A stretch of DNA of 64,000 bases. It comes from Citrus sinensis. Taxonomy: Eukaryota > Streptophyta > Magnoliopsida > Sapindales > Rutaceae. The translations under genes were made by a program, and so were the position numbers. A model generated the notes under the pieces. The model was not told where the DNA came from and searched no databases. It saw only the letters and a list, made by a program, of their open reading frames with translations. Shown piece after piece: positions 37,378 to 50,400 of this stretch (the stretch's first letter is position 1; each line of letters opens with the position of its first letter). The stretch lies in the NCBI RefSeq assembly GCF_022201045.2, contig NC_068560.1:37287001-37351000 (forward strand), given 5' to 3'.

Positions 37378-38277
37378 TAAAGGTGGCTAATGGGCCGGAC
37401 GGCACGAGGCACGTCACGGGCACGGCACGTGTCCATACAGTACGGCACGGTACGAGCATGTCTCGGTAGAGCACGCGGCACGGCACGACATGCACGTGGG
37501 CCGTGCCGGGCTTAGATTTTAGGCACGCGGGCCTTAAAAGCACGACACGATTAGAGATTGGCCAAATCACGGCACGCGAAAAAGCACGCAATAAGCACGT
37601 TTCATTTTTTAAGGAAAGTAAACTTAAAATTTTATGATTGTATAAATAACTTGAAATTGAATCTTTTAATATCTTTTGTTAGCTCAAGTTTTTTAAATTT
37701 ATTTAATTATTAGTTTCAAAAAAAATTATAATTGATTCATGTTTATAATTTATTAAATAAATAATTGATATCATGATTTTAATAAATATAATGATTTTAT
37801 AAATATGTATTAATATTATTATAAACTATGATATATGACTCTACTTAATTCCAAGTTAACAATTAAGTTAACCCTTTAAAAAAATTATTATTATTGTTAT
37901 TGCTATGTGCTAAAAAAGAATTCTAATACCATAGAGTCAAACTTAGCAACTAATATTACATTATCTTATTATTATTAATTTATTATTATTGAATATGGAC
38001 TTGAGTTTTGAATTTTTTATTCCATTAAATTAAAATAAAGGCATATGGATCCAAAAAAAATATATATATAAGCTTGAAAAAAATAAGACAATAAATTAGC
38101 ATACGCTCTAAAAAAAAAACACTTAGTGGGCTATTTTTTCTAGGCACAGCATGGCACGCCCCATGGCACGGCACGACACGAAATGAATAGTGAGCACGGC
38201 ACGGCACGAGCACGAACACGCGTGGGCTTCTTTTGACGGGCCTGGGCCGGCACGGCACGGCCCGTTGGCCATCTCTA
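37378..38277. mobile_element. hAT-type element with GC-rich GGCACG termini, 900 bp
   Basis: The left end TAAAGGTGGCTAATGGGCC and the right end, reverse-complemented, TAGAGATGGCCAACGGGCC are inverted repeats. A perfect 8-bp target duplication AAATCATC lies at 37370-37377 and 38278-38285. About 200 bp at the left and 150 bp at the right are rich in GGCACG/CGTGCC repeats, while the middle is very AT-rich. No transposase ORF was found, so it is non-autonomous. Confidence 0.88.
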
Positions 38278-38285
38278 AAATCATC

Positions 38286-40139
38286 CATAGTGTCAAATTT
38301 TGGGTCCAAAATGCAGACAAGAGTAGTGAGATATCACTCTACCCCAACGACAATAGCAGCAGCCCATTTATACACATACCTCATTTAGTTAAATATGTCT
38401 TTATTATGCGTAAGATAATAATAATGTTGATTATAATAATAACGTTGATTCCTTCCAGTATTATATGAGAATAAAAATTCAAATTATGGTATGATAAAAT
38501 TGTTAAAGAAAGTTTCGACGAATATTAATAGAATTTAGATTGTAATATATATGTATTTGGGTATACGTAAATAAACAATAAATATTCTTCAAAACGCACG
38601 ATATTTCCATGTTGCAAAGTGTGCGATGACCCTCTCTGGACAGATCTGCTCCTCTTCCATGTTATTTGTCCGCATGGCTCAACTGTGGAGGCACGTATGA
38701 AGTGGCATCGTAAGAAAATTATTGGTTTTTGCTGGGCGTTTTAATCAGACTAAACGTTAAGGTTTCCTTTCAAATCAATGATAAGGTTTATCATTTGTCC
38801 TATTGGTCTATGCTAACAACTTTATCAATTTTTTCTCTTTTTTCTTTTTCTAATGCAAACTTTTAACACTTGGCAATTATCTAGGAGATAGATAATCGTA
38901 ATCTAACGTCAGCTGAGAGATTGGAATATATTTTTTTCCCATTTTAACTTATAATTTATGGCAACTGTTAATAAGCATTAACTCATGGAATCAAGGCTTC
39001 TACAAATATGACCCTGGTGCTAACAGCATTCCGTAAAATCCTCTTATTCCCCATTTTCTTTATTAACCCTTCTCTTGAAATACTTAAAATGGTGAAGAGA
39101 TCTCTTAACACATATATTTTCACTTAAAACAATGATTTAGTTGGGGAATGCATTGAAATTTTCAATACAATACATTGATATATAGGTACATTGAAATATA
39201 TCAAAACATTTGAGAATTGATTCAAATTTATCCTTTTTAATAAAAATTGATCCTCAAATTTATAGACAAAATAAAGTCGTGAACTTATGACTTTGTAGTT
39301 AGGACCATTATTTTTATTTTAATCATTTGTATTGGACTTAAAAGTAAGATGATATATGCTGCGCATGCTCCATCTTATTATTGACGGCAATAACTATAAT
39401 AAGGTGGTGCTTGGCCCAATTATTTCGTAATCTAAATGTTTGGAAAACAATAATTAAGGACTTCGGTGTAAATACATTTTTAATGACCGTGCTTCGAGGC
39501 CCGTAAATACAAACTTACCCATCATCTTTATCCAGCTTCAAGCCCTTTTGAAGGTTTGGTCACAACCTATGGAAAGCCAAGTGTGGGTGGCTATAGCCTA
39601 TAGGTTGGTTAGGCTTGCGTTTCAGGTTAACTCAAACTAAACTGTAAAAAAAATTTAGATCCAACACAAACATTTTTTTTACTCAAGGTAAATTAAACCA
39701 TTTGAGTTGGTTTGGGTTTAGTTTGAGCTTTATACGATCAAAATGTCACTTACTTTGATAAATTCAGTTATATCAAAATCGTAATAATTATTATACATAA
39801 TAATAACTTAAGAATATCAACAATATTTGGGTCCTTTATTTACTGAATATTACTTATAAATTTTCTTCCATCCTCCAAAGAGGTCTTTTATGAGAGATCA
39901 TATATACCATAGTTGCCTCCGTTCCACTGTTTTCATGTCGAAGCTTATGGCATTATAAATAGTGCAATTTTTTGCCCCCCTCCAAATGAATTGACATATA
40001 GCACCATTCACTTAAAAAAAATGACATGCTACACAATGCCTCCAATTATGTTAACTTGACCGTTTATTCAAACGACGAAAGGACAAATTCGAAAGTTCAA
40101 GCCTTAAATATAAATTTTAAAAAATAGTCATTAAATTTT
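38286..40139. other. Gene-free AT-rich spacer
   Basis: No gene or bounded element was recognised. A stretch at about 39540-39730 has GGTTTGGGTTTAG-like repeats, perhaps an old transposon remnant without visible ends. Confidence 0.4.
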
Positions 40140-41650
40140 CCCTCCTCCTTATGTTCTGTTTTCTTCTTCTTCTTCTTCTGTGTCATATTCTAATTTTTCT
40201 TCTTCTTCTCCGTTTCTGTTTTATCTTTTACTACCATGTGAAGAACAATATTTACTGTGCACAGCCTGTTCGGCATCAGCGCAACGTCAGCTCGAAGCAG
40301 ATCGCCACAAGCGAAGCTTCCTCTATCGCCGCTCATACCCGCTGCCGCTACTGTCGCTTACTTCCTTTGGTTTAGTACGTATCCTGTGATTAGGGTTTTC
40401 ATTGGTTATTCACTTATTTGGTTTTTCTTTCTTTTATTTTTTTTTTAAGAATTACGATTGAAGGTTTTGAAACCCTGAAGCAGTTAATCAAAATTAAATG
40501 CATCAACAACAAAGAAGTCATCCTTGACGATTTCCCATTCCTTCCCTGCCGAGCTGCCCCTCTTCACCATTCGAAGTACTACCTTTGCCTTGCCTTTCTA
40601 TAGCATAACCAAGCTCCTTCTTTTTCAAGCACTAAGAAAAAATCAATACCAATCAAAGCCCTGTCTAAGTAAAGCTTCGGCTGTTGGAAAGATTTATGTT
40701 CATCCACAACTTCCTTTCAATCCACATGGACAAATTTATGCTTTCTCTACTAGGAGTCATCAAAGGAGGAATAAACATATACTGGTTCGATAAGCCAAGG
40801 AAAAACAAACAGTCATTATTACTCAGAGGGGTTTGATTTTGATTTTGATTTGTAGATTAGGTTGCAGATTTTGTGGAAAGGTCTGAATTTGATTTTAATT
40901 CGAATTCTATTTTAGATTTTATGGATTGATTTGACTATTATTTTAGCAACAAGGGGAAGTAGAGTCACCATGGTCTTGCGGTCAATTTAAGAGAAGAGGG
41001 TACTACGAGCCCTCTGCCCCATGCATCTAACCTGCTCGCATGGTTCACCAGTTCCATTAACTATGCGGGAAGGTTTCCCATTACTTGGCTCACCAACTTC
41101 AATTTTCTACAGGAACTGTATGTCCAAACAGGCCTGGAAAAACAGGTATGATCTCGCTTTCCTTTGCTACTCAAGTGTACGGCATCCGCCGTGCTTAGGC
41201 CCCTTCTTCCCTTCCCTAATGAAAGAGTCCATCACCTGCCTTAGTAGTCTCATCTCAAATAGGGCGTGCAGGCCTACCTTTTTTTAGTAGGTGTTTCACT
41301 ACCTAAGCAAAGAATGCAAGGAATGAACTTTATTTTGAAAGTTTTAGAATTAATGCTAATGAAGAGATTTCCTTTCTAGAAAATTTATTAGAAGTGGGTA
41401 AATTTGGATTTTTGTTGTTGCTGATAACATTGATTAGGCCTAATGCTCCGCAACTTAATTCATTGGTTTTATTTGCTTATGATTTTTGGTTATTTAATTA
41501 TGCAGAGTGACAATAATCCCTTGGCAATGAAATCATTGAAGCAAATTCCTGTTACAAGTGTTAGGGCTCACCGCATTGTTGGCAATAAGGGAATTACTAA
41601 TAACTGAGAAGGAGGCTAAGAAGTTATAGTGGATAACGGAATGGGAGAGA
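40140..41650. other. Less AT-rich island of unknown origin
   Basis: A (CTT)n tract near 40160-40210 leads into a more balanced sequence (40250-40400, 40960-41290) with short open frames. None was recognised and each is cut by stops. A piece near 41505-41610 reads like coding sequence (PLAMKSLKQIPVTSV) but ends quickly. It could be a decayed gene or an organelle-derived insert. Neither is shown. Confidence 0.3.
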
Positions 41651-42559
41651 AGTTAAGCATGGTTTCCATGGAGCCAAAGATCTCTTATCTATTGAACTAT
41701 ATATTGTCAGCTAACGGTGATAAATCAAATTTTATTGGTAAGTTAAGTGGTGATGATTATTGTGTAATTATTTTTAATTAAAGGTTTTTAATGTAAATAT
41801 CAATTGCTGGATTAGACTTTTATTCATTTAATTTTTTTACATCGAAACAAGGGGTATTTTTTATATTTAACCAAACTTTAAATAGTTCCGCTAATAATAA
41901 TAGAAAAACTAACGGAATTGTGGGCGTCGTGCAACACGTCATTTCTTTTAGGTGCGTAATGTTATATGTCAATTCATTTGGGGTGGGTAAAAAATACCAT
42001 TTCCCTGTAGGTTCGATCTCGTTACCATTATTCTATTTCTAGATTTGTGCGTTTGTGAGTATAATAAAATTTTACATAACACAGTCTCATGCCATAAGGA
42101 GTGCCAAACACACCTTAAGTTCATAATATGTGCATTGACAATTTGCTTGCTATTAATAATCTTGTTATATTGCACTAAATTAAGCAATTTTCTTTCCAAG
42201 AACTTTCAAATAAAATGTGTAAGAGAAATTGAAATATTCTAGATTGATCATGTGGATAATTAAGGTTCTACATCACAGAGTTGTTGAAAATTTTAGAATA
42301 TAAATTATTTCCCAAAGGATTATCCTTATTTAATGGATTTAAGTTTTGCCCATGCAATATCTAAAGAATGTATGTAGTTAAGCAAATGAAAATTTTTCTT
42401 ATGTGTATGCTACGAAGCCTAATTTATTTTTCAATACCACAAGATCAAGCAAAATTTTGTTTCTGATATATTATATAGATTTAAAGTAAACCATTATTGG
42501 ACTAATAATGATTTGGTTGCTTGCTTTGAGACTAAAATTATGTATTATATATGACTGCA
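41651..42559. other. AT-rich spacer
   Basis: Nothing recognisable. The right part may belong to the copia fossil that follows. Confidence 0.35.
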
Positions 42560-43450
42560 AAATTTATTTCAAGATTTGGATTGTTGACCTTAGTGCCAAG
42601 TTGCTGAAAACTTATAATGATTATGCTGCAGTAGTCTTCTTCCATTAGAACGATAAGTACTCTACAAATACATATTTTAAAATACTTGTGGTCCTCAATG
42701 AAGAGATTTAGAAACAATGAGTGTTATTAGAATGCATAAGCATTAAGCTTATGAGTACAAATCCTTTGATTAATGAACTATCACTAAAGACATTTAAGAC
42801 CCACAAGAAAGAATGGATCTTAGGTGCAGTTAAAAGTGATGATGTATGGATTTAAATAATGTTTATTGTTTGATACTTTTGGCTCAATTATGTGTTTCTA
42901 GTAGTTATTATTTCTAATTAATCGTGTACACTTATGACTTCTAATGTATGACAATAAGACAAGTTTATGACAAAGATATTATAGGACCTTTATAACTTCT
43001 TACTTATAGACCATGTTAGTATACTAGTGTTGTGGTACATGGAAGGGAGCATGTCGCATATAACGACATACAACCGCTATGACTCGCGCAAGTATTATAC
43101 TTAACAATGGTGCTTATGATTATAACCTTTTATAAATACAAGCTAATATTTTATTAAACCATTATGCAATATGTCATATGGACCAAGAGGGAGAATGAAA
43201 GAAATTAGTGGCGCACACGACCTATTTATGACTCGTACTTATATATATAGTAGGTTTAATAAAATAAGAACATAAATGATGTGAAAAACTTATTATGTAA
43301 TGAGACCCAACTTTGATGGAAAGCAAGTCAGAAGTGAAATAGGAAAGTATGATCCTCTCTTTGTTTATATAAGGAACCCTATTCCATCAATTATGATAAC
43401 GCCCAATAATTTTAACCTATAATCAAAAGAGGTTAAGAGAGAAATATAGT
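42560..43450 (+). mobile_element. Decayed Ty1/copia-type element, RNase H end and LTR (fossil)
   Basis: Faint resemblance to the C-terminal RNase H part of copia polyproteins (NPLINELSLKTFKTH-like), then a purine-rich tract (ACCAAGAGGGAGAA, about 43179-43192), then LTR-like DNA. It is highly degraded with many breaks, evidently old, and the outer limits are uncertain. Confidence 0.45.
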
Positions 43451-46400
43451 TTCTTTTCGATGTCGTATTCGTCAATCGAAAGCTATGAATTAAGGTGCAT
43501 TATTATGTTTAATGATGTGTGAAATCATGTTAATTATTCAAATTTCTTGGATTATATTTTTTGCTTGATTGTTTAGCATAAATATTAAGGGTTTATTTTA
43601 CATAAAGAGCATAGATTTGTTGCAATTTATGTAGGCCAAGTTCATTCAATTGCAAGTTTTTTCAAAAAGAAATTTAATAATATTAGGCACCTCAATATTT
43701 ATGACTCGTAATACTATTTATCAATATCTATTAGATGTTGAATGTCTACAAACTCATGAAAAATGAATGTGATATCAACGCATTACTTTAGGAAATATTG
43801 CCATGCCACAATTGAGCACGAGGAACACTGTCTATGGGAATAACATGGCAATATCTCTCTCGGGCCAAGATTCGAACTAAGCCCAGCAAGTAGCATGCCC
43901 ATCTCTCACCATTTGAAGTTTGAAAGTCTAGGTCACTTTACCATACTGAATTGAATGATGATAAAACTGGTCCACACACACACACACAAAATCAATGATC
44001 AGTGATAGTGAAGAAGAAACTGTGACTTTGTGGTTAAGATAGGCGTAGGGGCCATCTCACTTGTATTTGATTCAAAAGTCAAGTAGAAAGCTGGGAAGTG
44101 GCGTCAGCAGCTCTCATTGTGTTAGTGACTTTACTCCCAACAAGTTTGTTAGACGTGACAAATAAAGGTAACATGCCCCATCTTCTATTATTCAGTCGTA
44201 ATAATTATATTAATTGTATTGTGTCCAAATGGTAAGAGATCGATCCTACAATACAACTATGCCCTATCTATCTATATGACTATATATATATATGTGTCGA
44301 TTGATGGTGATCACGACACGAATTTACTCATCATTATTCATTGCATTGCATTGCACATGTGATCATGATCAGTATTTAACTTCAACTGTATAGCTAGATT
44401 ATCTTTTGGATCCAACAAGAACTCCATTATGTACAGTACCAGACTTCAAGCTCATTTATAGGTAAGAACGATTTTATCTGAAAATTTAAACTATTAGATG
44501 GACACTCTCACGAAAAATATACAAAATGCGACTGCGCCTGAAAATGGGATTTGATGAATCCAACATCTACAATACTGCGACTATGATCCGATTTCTCAAA
44601 ACAGACCAATTCCAACATTTTATTATTTCTTAGACCTTACGCACATACAAAAACAGCTATCTAATCAAATAAATGGTAATTAAAAACTTGTTGAAAAGAA
44701 CATTTGATCGCATTATTGATGCTTCCCCATGTGAGAGGGCTCCACCGAAAATACTTTTTAAGGAGGGACGAATGGTAGACAGTCATAGGGCCGTTGTACC
44801 TAAATAATGCCCCATTTAATTGCTAAAATAATTGTTCTTCTCTTCACCCCACCTATCGGATTAGGAAGGAGCTAGGCGTAAAAATAATAAAACCCATGAT
44901 GATTTATTTATTTTTGCTTCTATGATGATTCAGACTCTCAAGTCTCAAATCATGCTAGAAATCTATGAAAACGTTGTTCTACTACTAAAAAATTATTACT
45001 ACTATCTTATAAAGGTTGGTGAATTAGTCTCATCGCTAATTGGATTAAATCGGAAGGATGAAATAATCATACAGTTGACCTAACATAATGTTGCATGAGA
45101 AGCTAAATTCGAAAACCCAAAACGGAAGCAAACATGAGTGCTTACAAATCTGTGTCATTCATAGGCCTCACCACATGTCTCGACTTGATATATTTATTGA
45201 TCTCTTCTTTGGAAATAAGGAAAGAAAGAGAGATCAGTCCATTAATCCATGCATGGTAATGGCATTTATTCGTACAAATTATTGTCTAGAATATTGTAGA
45301 AGAAGGGTCAGAGCAATTTCAAAATTCACTATCGCATACAAAGATTCTGTAAAATCTTTCCTTAAATTCCAATGAAATTAACTAAAAACCTCCTCAACAA
45401 AGTAATTAATAATTAATAGAGTTGAACTAATAAGACATATTCATGTGTATTTTAAATTATGGGCTTGTACATGATTGGTGGCATTTAAACAGTGATAATT
45501 AATGATCAATTAGGTTGTAAATTATTTCTTTTGTACCTACGTGAGTAAGAATTTAAGAACTCATGTGCACAAGCGAAACATTTGAGTTCACCATAATGAA
45601 GTTATTTAAACAAAATTTAACAATATTGTGATTAGTACACATTGTAATGTCATTTAAACAAAAAAAAAAAAAAGTAAGCCATGGTCTAGTATTTGGATAA
45701 GATATTGCTGATTTGACCACTAAAATGGTTTGATTGCTGGATTTTGACGCGAAAGACAAATAATTAAATTAATCCATAAGATAGGAGTTGGTTAAATAAA
45801 CTTTGAGCAGTTGCATCTACGCTCGAACTCGGAGATCATGATTGTAAATCTGGGACCCACGTTGATAGATTCACGGCGTCCCCACCTCCGCCAGAGAAAA
45901 CATGGCAAGCCTTGATCATCCCATAAACAGTGAGGTGGCCTCCACATGATTGTACGTGTCACGAGTTCAAGAATCCACGTCATGTGTGAAGACAAAAGAG
46001 CTGTCAAATAGTTGCTAACTGGTTTGGTTTGGTACCATATTCGTAGTGGCGTAGCAACTGAAGTGAATATATAAAAACATTATTTGACAAGGGGGATCCT
46101 TCAGACAGACAGCCTCCGTTTGCCTCCGCCTGCGACACGCCGTTTTTATTTTTATTATCCCTCATCCCTCCCTCACAACATGAATGAAAATGAATGCCGC
46201 AGCTTGGGTCCCCCACTCTCCCCTTTTCCATTTTCCTATTTATTTTTATTCATTTATCTTGTTTTTGACCTTTTTCAATTTCTCAATTATGATACTCGTC
46301 TCATGATAACTTCTATGATTTAATAAAATTAAAGTGTTATTTAAAAAGAAAAGACACCCTCGTCCCATTAACAATCAATCGGTAATATAATCTATAATCA

Positions 46401-46579
46401 AAACATGTTATGAATTAAAGATCAATTACTTGTTAATCATGAAAGTTTAGGCTTATACTCTTTATCTTTTTTTTAATTCACTTTTTATCATTAAACGAAA
46501 AAGTATTACTTTAACTCATTAAAACCATTAATGAGCCATTTTTTTTATATTTTAGTCCTCTACTCTTGAAATGAATGGG
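43451..46579. other. Gene-free spacer with microsatellites
   Basis: No gene was found. A (CA)n run lies near 43974-43988 and a (TA)n run near 44280-44292. A TTCGAAC box B-like motif near 43870 lacks other SINE features. An A-tract lies near 45660-45674. Confidence 0.45.
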
Positions 46580-46830
46580 TCTTTAGTTTAATAAGAGAAA
46601 TCTTACACTTACAATATTGAGTGTAAGAGTTCGAGTCTCGATAAGAGTTTTATGAGCGTTAATTTCAGTACTTCCTTATGTTGATAATTGAGTGGAGACA
46701 GTCTCTCCCTTACGAAATGTGAGTCAAGTAGACACTTCTTGAATATTAGAGAAGGTTTAAAATATTTAGGGAATGTGAGTCGAGTAGACATTTCTCGAAT
46801 AATAAAGAAGATTTAAAATATTTAAGTAAG
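46580..46830 (+). repeat. Possible degenerate SINE with a 56-bp tandem repeat
   Basis: A tRNA-like start (TTTAGTTTAATAAGAG, box A-like, then GAGTTCGAGTCTCG, box B-like, about 46573-46640) is followed by two copies of a 56-bp unit starting AATGTGAGTC at 46716 and 46772. Ends and target duplication are not clear. Confidence 0.4.
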
Positions 46831-47469
46831 TGTTTCAATGTGTCAATGTATGATAGTAGTCCCAATTATATAGTATGATTGTAAATATTAATTATAATGT
46901 CTGATTTAATATTACTAATATCTCTGTATAATAGACTTAAAAAAAAAAATCCTCTGCTCTTGAAACTCCACCGTTTTAAATTAATACACAAACATGTCAA
47001 GATTAGAAAGGAAGGATAGAATTAAGTCAATTAACAATAGCTTTGCAATACGAAATCTAATTTGTTGTCTAGCAAAAGATTATGTACAATGGATAAAACG
47101 GCAGAATTCACCCGAGTACGAAAAATACAACTTCTCGCGAGTCTCGTGACGAGCGGGCGGGCGGGATACGATATTTACAAAATGAAAAGCCAAAAAAAAA
47201 AAGAAAAAAAAAAGTAGCGATCTGACAGCTTTTCTTGGCCTGTCTCAACGGACAGGGCAAAGGAGGCAACGGATTTTTATTTTAAGTGGCGGACTCCAAC
47301 ACTAAAGTTAAAATTCATTTAAGGATGGTTTGAGGTCCGCGGTCTCTTTTGTAACAGTTTCCAAATTACAACACAACAATATAGGCTGTAGAGTGTCTTG
47401 TCTCCGCGAGACGGAGTGAGGTGTGTGCGCGAGGAGGACCAGATAAGGAGAACAAACTAACCAAACAAA
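46831..47469. other. IQD32-type gene promoter and 5' UTR
   Basis: No separate gene. The last 120 bp are less AT-rich and probably leader. Confidence 0.4.
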
Positions 47470-50400
47470 ATGGGAAGATCAAATTCTTGTTTCAAAATTA
47501 TCACCTGCGGTAGCGACTCAGCTGGCAACGATGATCTTGATGTCTCCGAGGTATCTGATTGGTTTTAAGATTCCTGTTTTTGATTACTCGCATTGCTATT
47601 TGACTTTTCTTTTTCTGTTTTACTTTTTGTCCTACAACCTTGTCGTCTCGATTTGCATTTGACGGGTTATGTTTAGTTAATGCCACTTTCAGTTGTTATC
47701 CATTTAAAACTTGTTAATCCCAAGATCTGTGGTCAATTTGAAGTCCACAGCTGAGTGTTGATTTTATTGCTTCCAGAAACAACGTCACGGTGATTCTTCA
47801 GTGGTTTTATGTTGATTAGATTTAATGGCGGCTAAACAAGGCATTAGCGATATAATGTTGATGTGCGTTATGAATTCATAAAAGATGTGTATATGCAACT
47901 TGCGGCTGTTTGCGTTTTCTATTTACTGAACAATTATAATCTGATAATTCTTCAGTGCGGTGCGCATTTTGTGGTGTTCTCTGGAATGTTTGATGATTAA
48001 ATCTATTTCAGGATCAAAATTTATTTATCTTTTTGGTCTTTCAGAAGCTTCCTCATGCTTCCGTAATATAGCTCTAGGATCTCCATGCAAAATGTTGCAT
48101 CCATGTCCCATTTAGCTGATAAGATTTGGGTTTTGCTCAGGCTATTTTAAGACTATTTTAAGAGCAGCCTGATTTGTGGAGATTGAAGTACATTTTGGAG
48201 GTCAGGACTGGCATTTACAATTAGTTACACCATATTGCGATCTCATCATTTATCAGATATAAATTGCACATTGAGGCAATGCAATTATGTGGAAGATTTG
48301 TTTATGTGCTTTATCTTTTGACAAGTTTGATACATTTCAGATCTAAATTACACTGTAGTTGAAAGATTTTTTCCAATGGTAAAATGCCCTTATCTTTATG
48401 TGCAAATTAGCTCGTGCTCGTCTGACGTTGCAAAGTCATTCTCCTTTTGAAACCTGGGTAAAAGTTTGGGGTGAATAATAGTCTTTATTCATTTGTTATA
48501 CATTTTTGTTATATTTGTCTCGGTTGGAGGGTGGGAGAAGATGATTGTTCTCCAGTTTCATTTGTTTCTCTTTTAGGGTTAATTAGTATTTGAATATCTT
48601 TGTAGAGCAAGAGCTCAAATGACAAACGTGGGTGGAGTTTCCGGAAGAAATCTGCCCGGCATCGAGTGCTAAGCAACAGTGTGGTAACAGAAACTGCTTC
48701 ATCTGTAAAGAAAGAAAATCTGGAGACAGCTGATGTTAACTTCCAAACCCCTTCATCTGTAAAGCAGAGTCTGGAGTCCACTGATGTTAGCTTCCAAACT
48801 CCTTCATCTGCAAAGAAGGAGAGTCTGGAGTTGACTAATGTTAATTTTCAACCACCCAATATCTCCAATGTTCCAGAGAAAATCCCCACCATACAGTGCA
48901 TTGATGAGAAACCCCAGTTGCCAACTCCTGTGGAACCGAAAACATCTGAGACCATTATTGAGACAGATGCAGATGATTCCCCCCTAGATGAGTCTGTTGT
49001 TGTTGTCATCCAGGCAGCTGTCAGAGGGATCTTGGTATGTTTTCTTGAATATGCAAGTTTGAATTTACTGGTTAATATTATCTTTAACCTTTCCTTTCTT
49101 AAGAAATTCCTTTTTTTTTTTAGGCTCAAAGAGAACTCTTAAAGCTTAAGAATGTGGTTAAGTTGCAAGCTGCTGTACGAGGACACATGGTTCGGAGGCA
49201 CGCTGTGGGAACCCTACGTTGTGTTCAAGCCATTGTTAAGATGCAAACTCTTGTTCGTGCTCGCTATGCTCGTCTTGGAAAGGAGCCAGATTGGAAGGCA
49301 GAGAAGGATACCTGCAATTCTGTAACCTCGGTAATGCAACTGTACTCGATTAAGCATATGTTAATATGTTTCTTGTATTTTTCTAGTTGACATTTGTTTG
49401 GCAATCTGGTTGTATGCTGGGTCAATCCCAAGCAACCCCCCTCCTGTTAGTAGTTAGCTTGTGGTCTGAAAAATTCATCCCAAATTCTTATAATAAGCAA
49501 ACCAATTGAAATAATTATCTCAATCATAAGAGAAAAAAGTAATTCTAAGCAATTATTTTTAAAGTAGCACAAACTCTTTTGAAAATTTGTGTTGTATTAA
49601 TTTCTTTGAACACCCATGTGAATATCATTACATGGCAAACACCATGGAAGGATAAATAATAGAGGGCAAGATTTTGCTATAATTTATCGAACTTAATCAG
49701 TTAGGTAGTTTTTGAAATGGAATTGCCTTTGTTCCCTGTGCATGTTGTAATCACCTTCCTCCTTGCACTTCAATTCGCCTTTGTCGTAGTGTTTTGTGAT
49801 TGAGGATGAAAGATAAGCAAATATGCAATGCCAAATCATCATGCCTTACATCTGTGTTTTAAATTGTTTGACACTCAGATGTTATCTGTTTGCTGTCAGT
49901 ATGTTGGTGACATTTCCTTTTCTTAAGCTTGAAATTTTCATAAGTTGTTAGAGTTTTGTTGTTTGTGCTACGATTATAATAAGCTTTGGATTCTAATGCA
50001 AATTCCCTGTTGTTTCTTGACTTGTATATGGTTCTTTATTTATTTTTTTAACAGATAGTGAACATTATCTTCTAAGCTTTTTGATGAAAGAATCTTTTTA
50101 CGCAGTTTGTAGACCGCAGTTATTGTTTCTTCACCCTCAAAACAACTTTTCTTAATCATTCTTTCTTGTTTCAGAAGGGAAACTTAGTAACTAAACCAAA
50201 TGCAACTCGCACTTCTATTCAGAATCTGCTTAGCAACAGGTTTGCTCGTCAGGTATGCAAAGTTACTGTCTTATTCTGTATTTTTATAGCTTTATTGTAG
50301 GCTTTGGATCTTTCTTTACATTTATCCAAGCCGAGCTGATACTTCCCTCATCCACCAAATTAAAGCTAATGGAGTCAACACCGAAGAACAAGCCTATCCA

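Noticed and set aside
37373-38468. Arg/Pro/Cys-rich open frames at both ends of the hAT element
   Set aside because: They are translations of GGCACG repeats in the terminal regions, not genes.
43795-43860. Inverted repeat ATATTGCCATG ... CATGGCAATAT
   Set aside because: The arms are short with a long loop and no other element features.
50255-50365. Open frame MQSYCLILYFYSFIVG upstream of IQD32 exon 5 as a coding extension or signal peptide
   Set aside because: It lies between a clear donor at 50253 and the acceptor at 50365. Splicing restores the conserved LMESTPK join.
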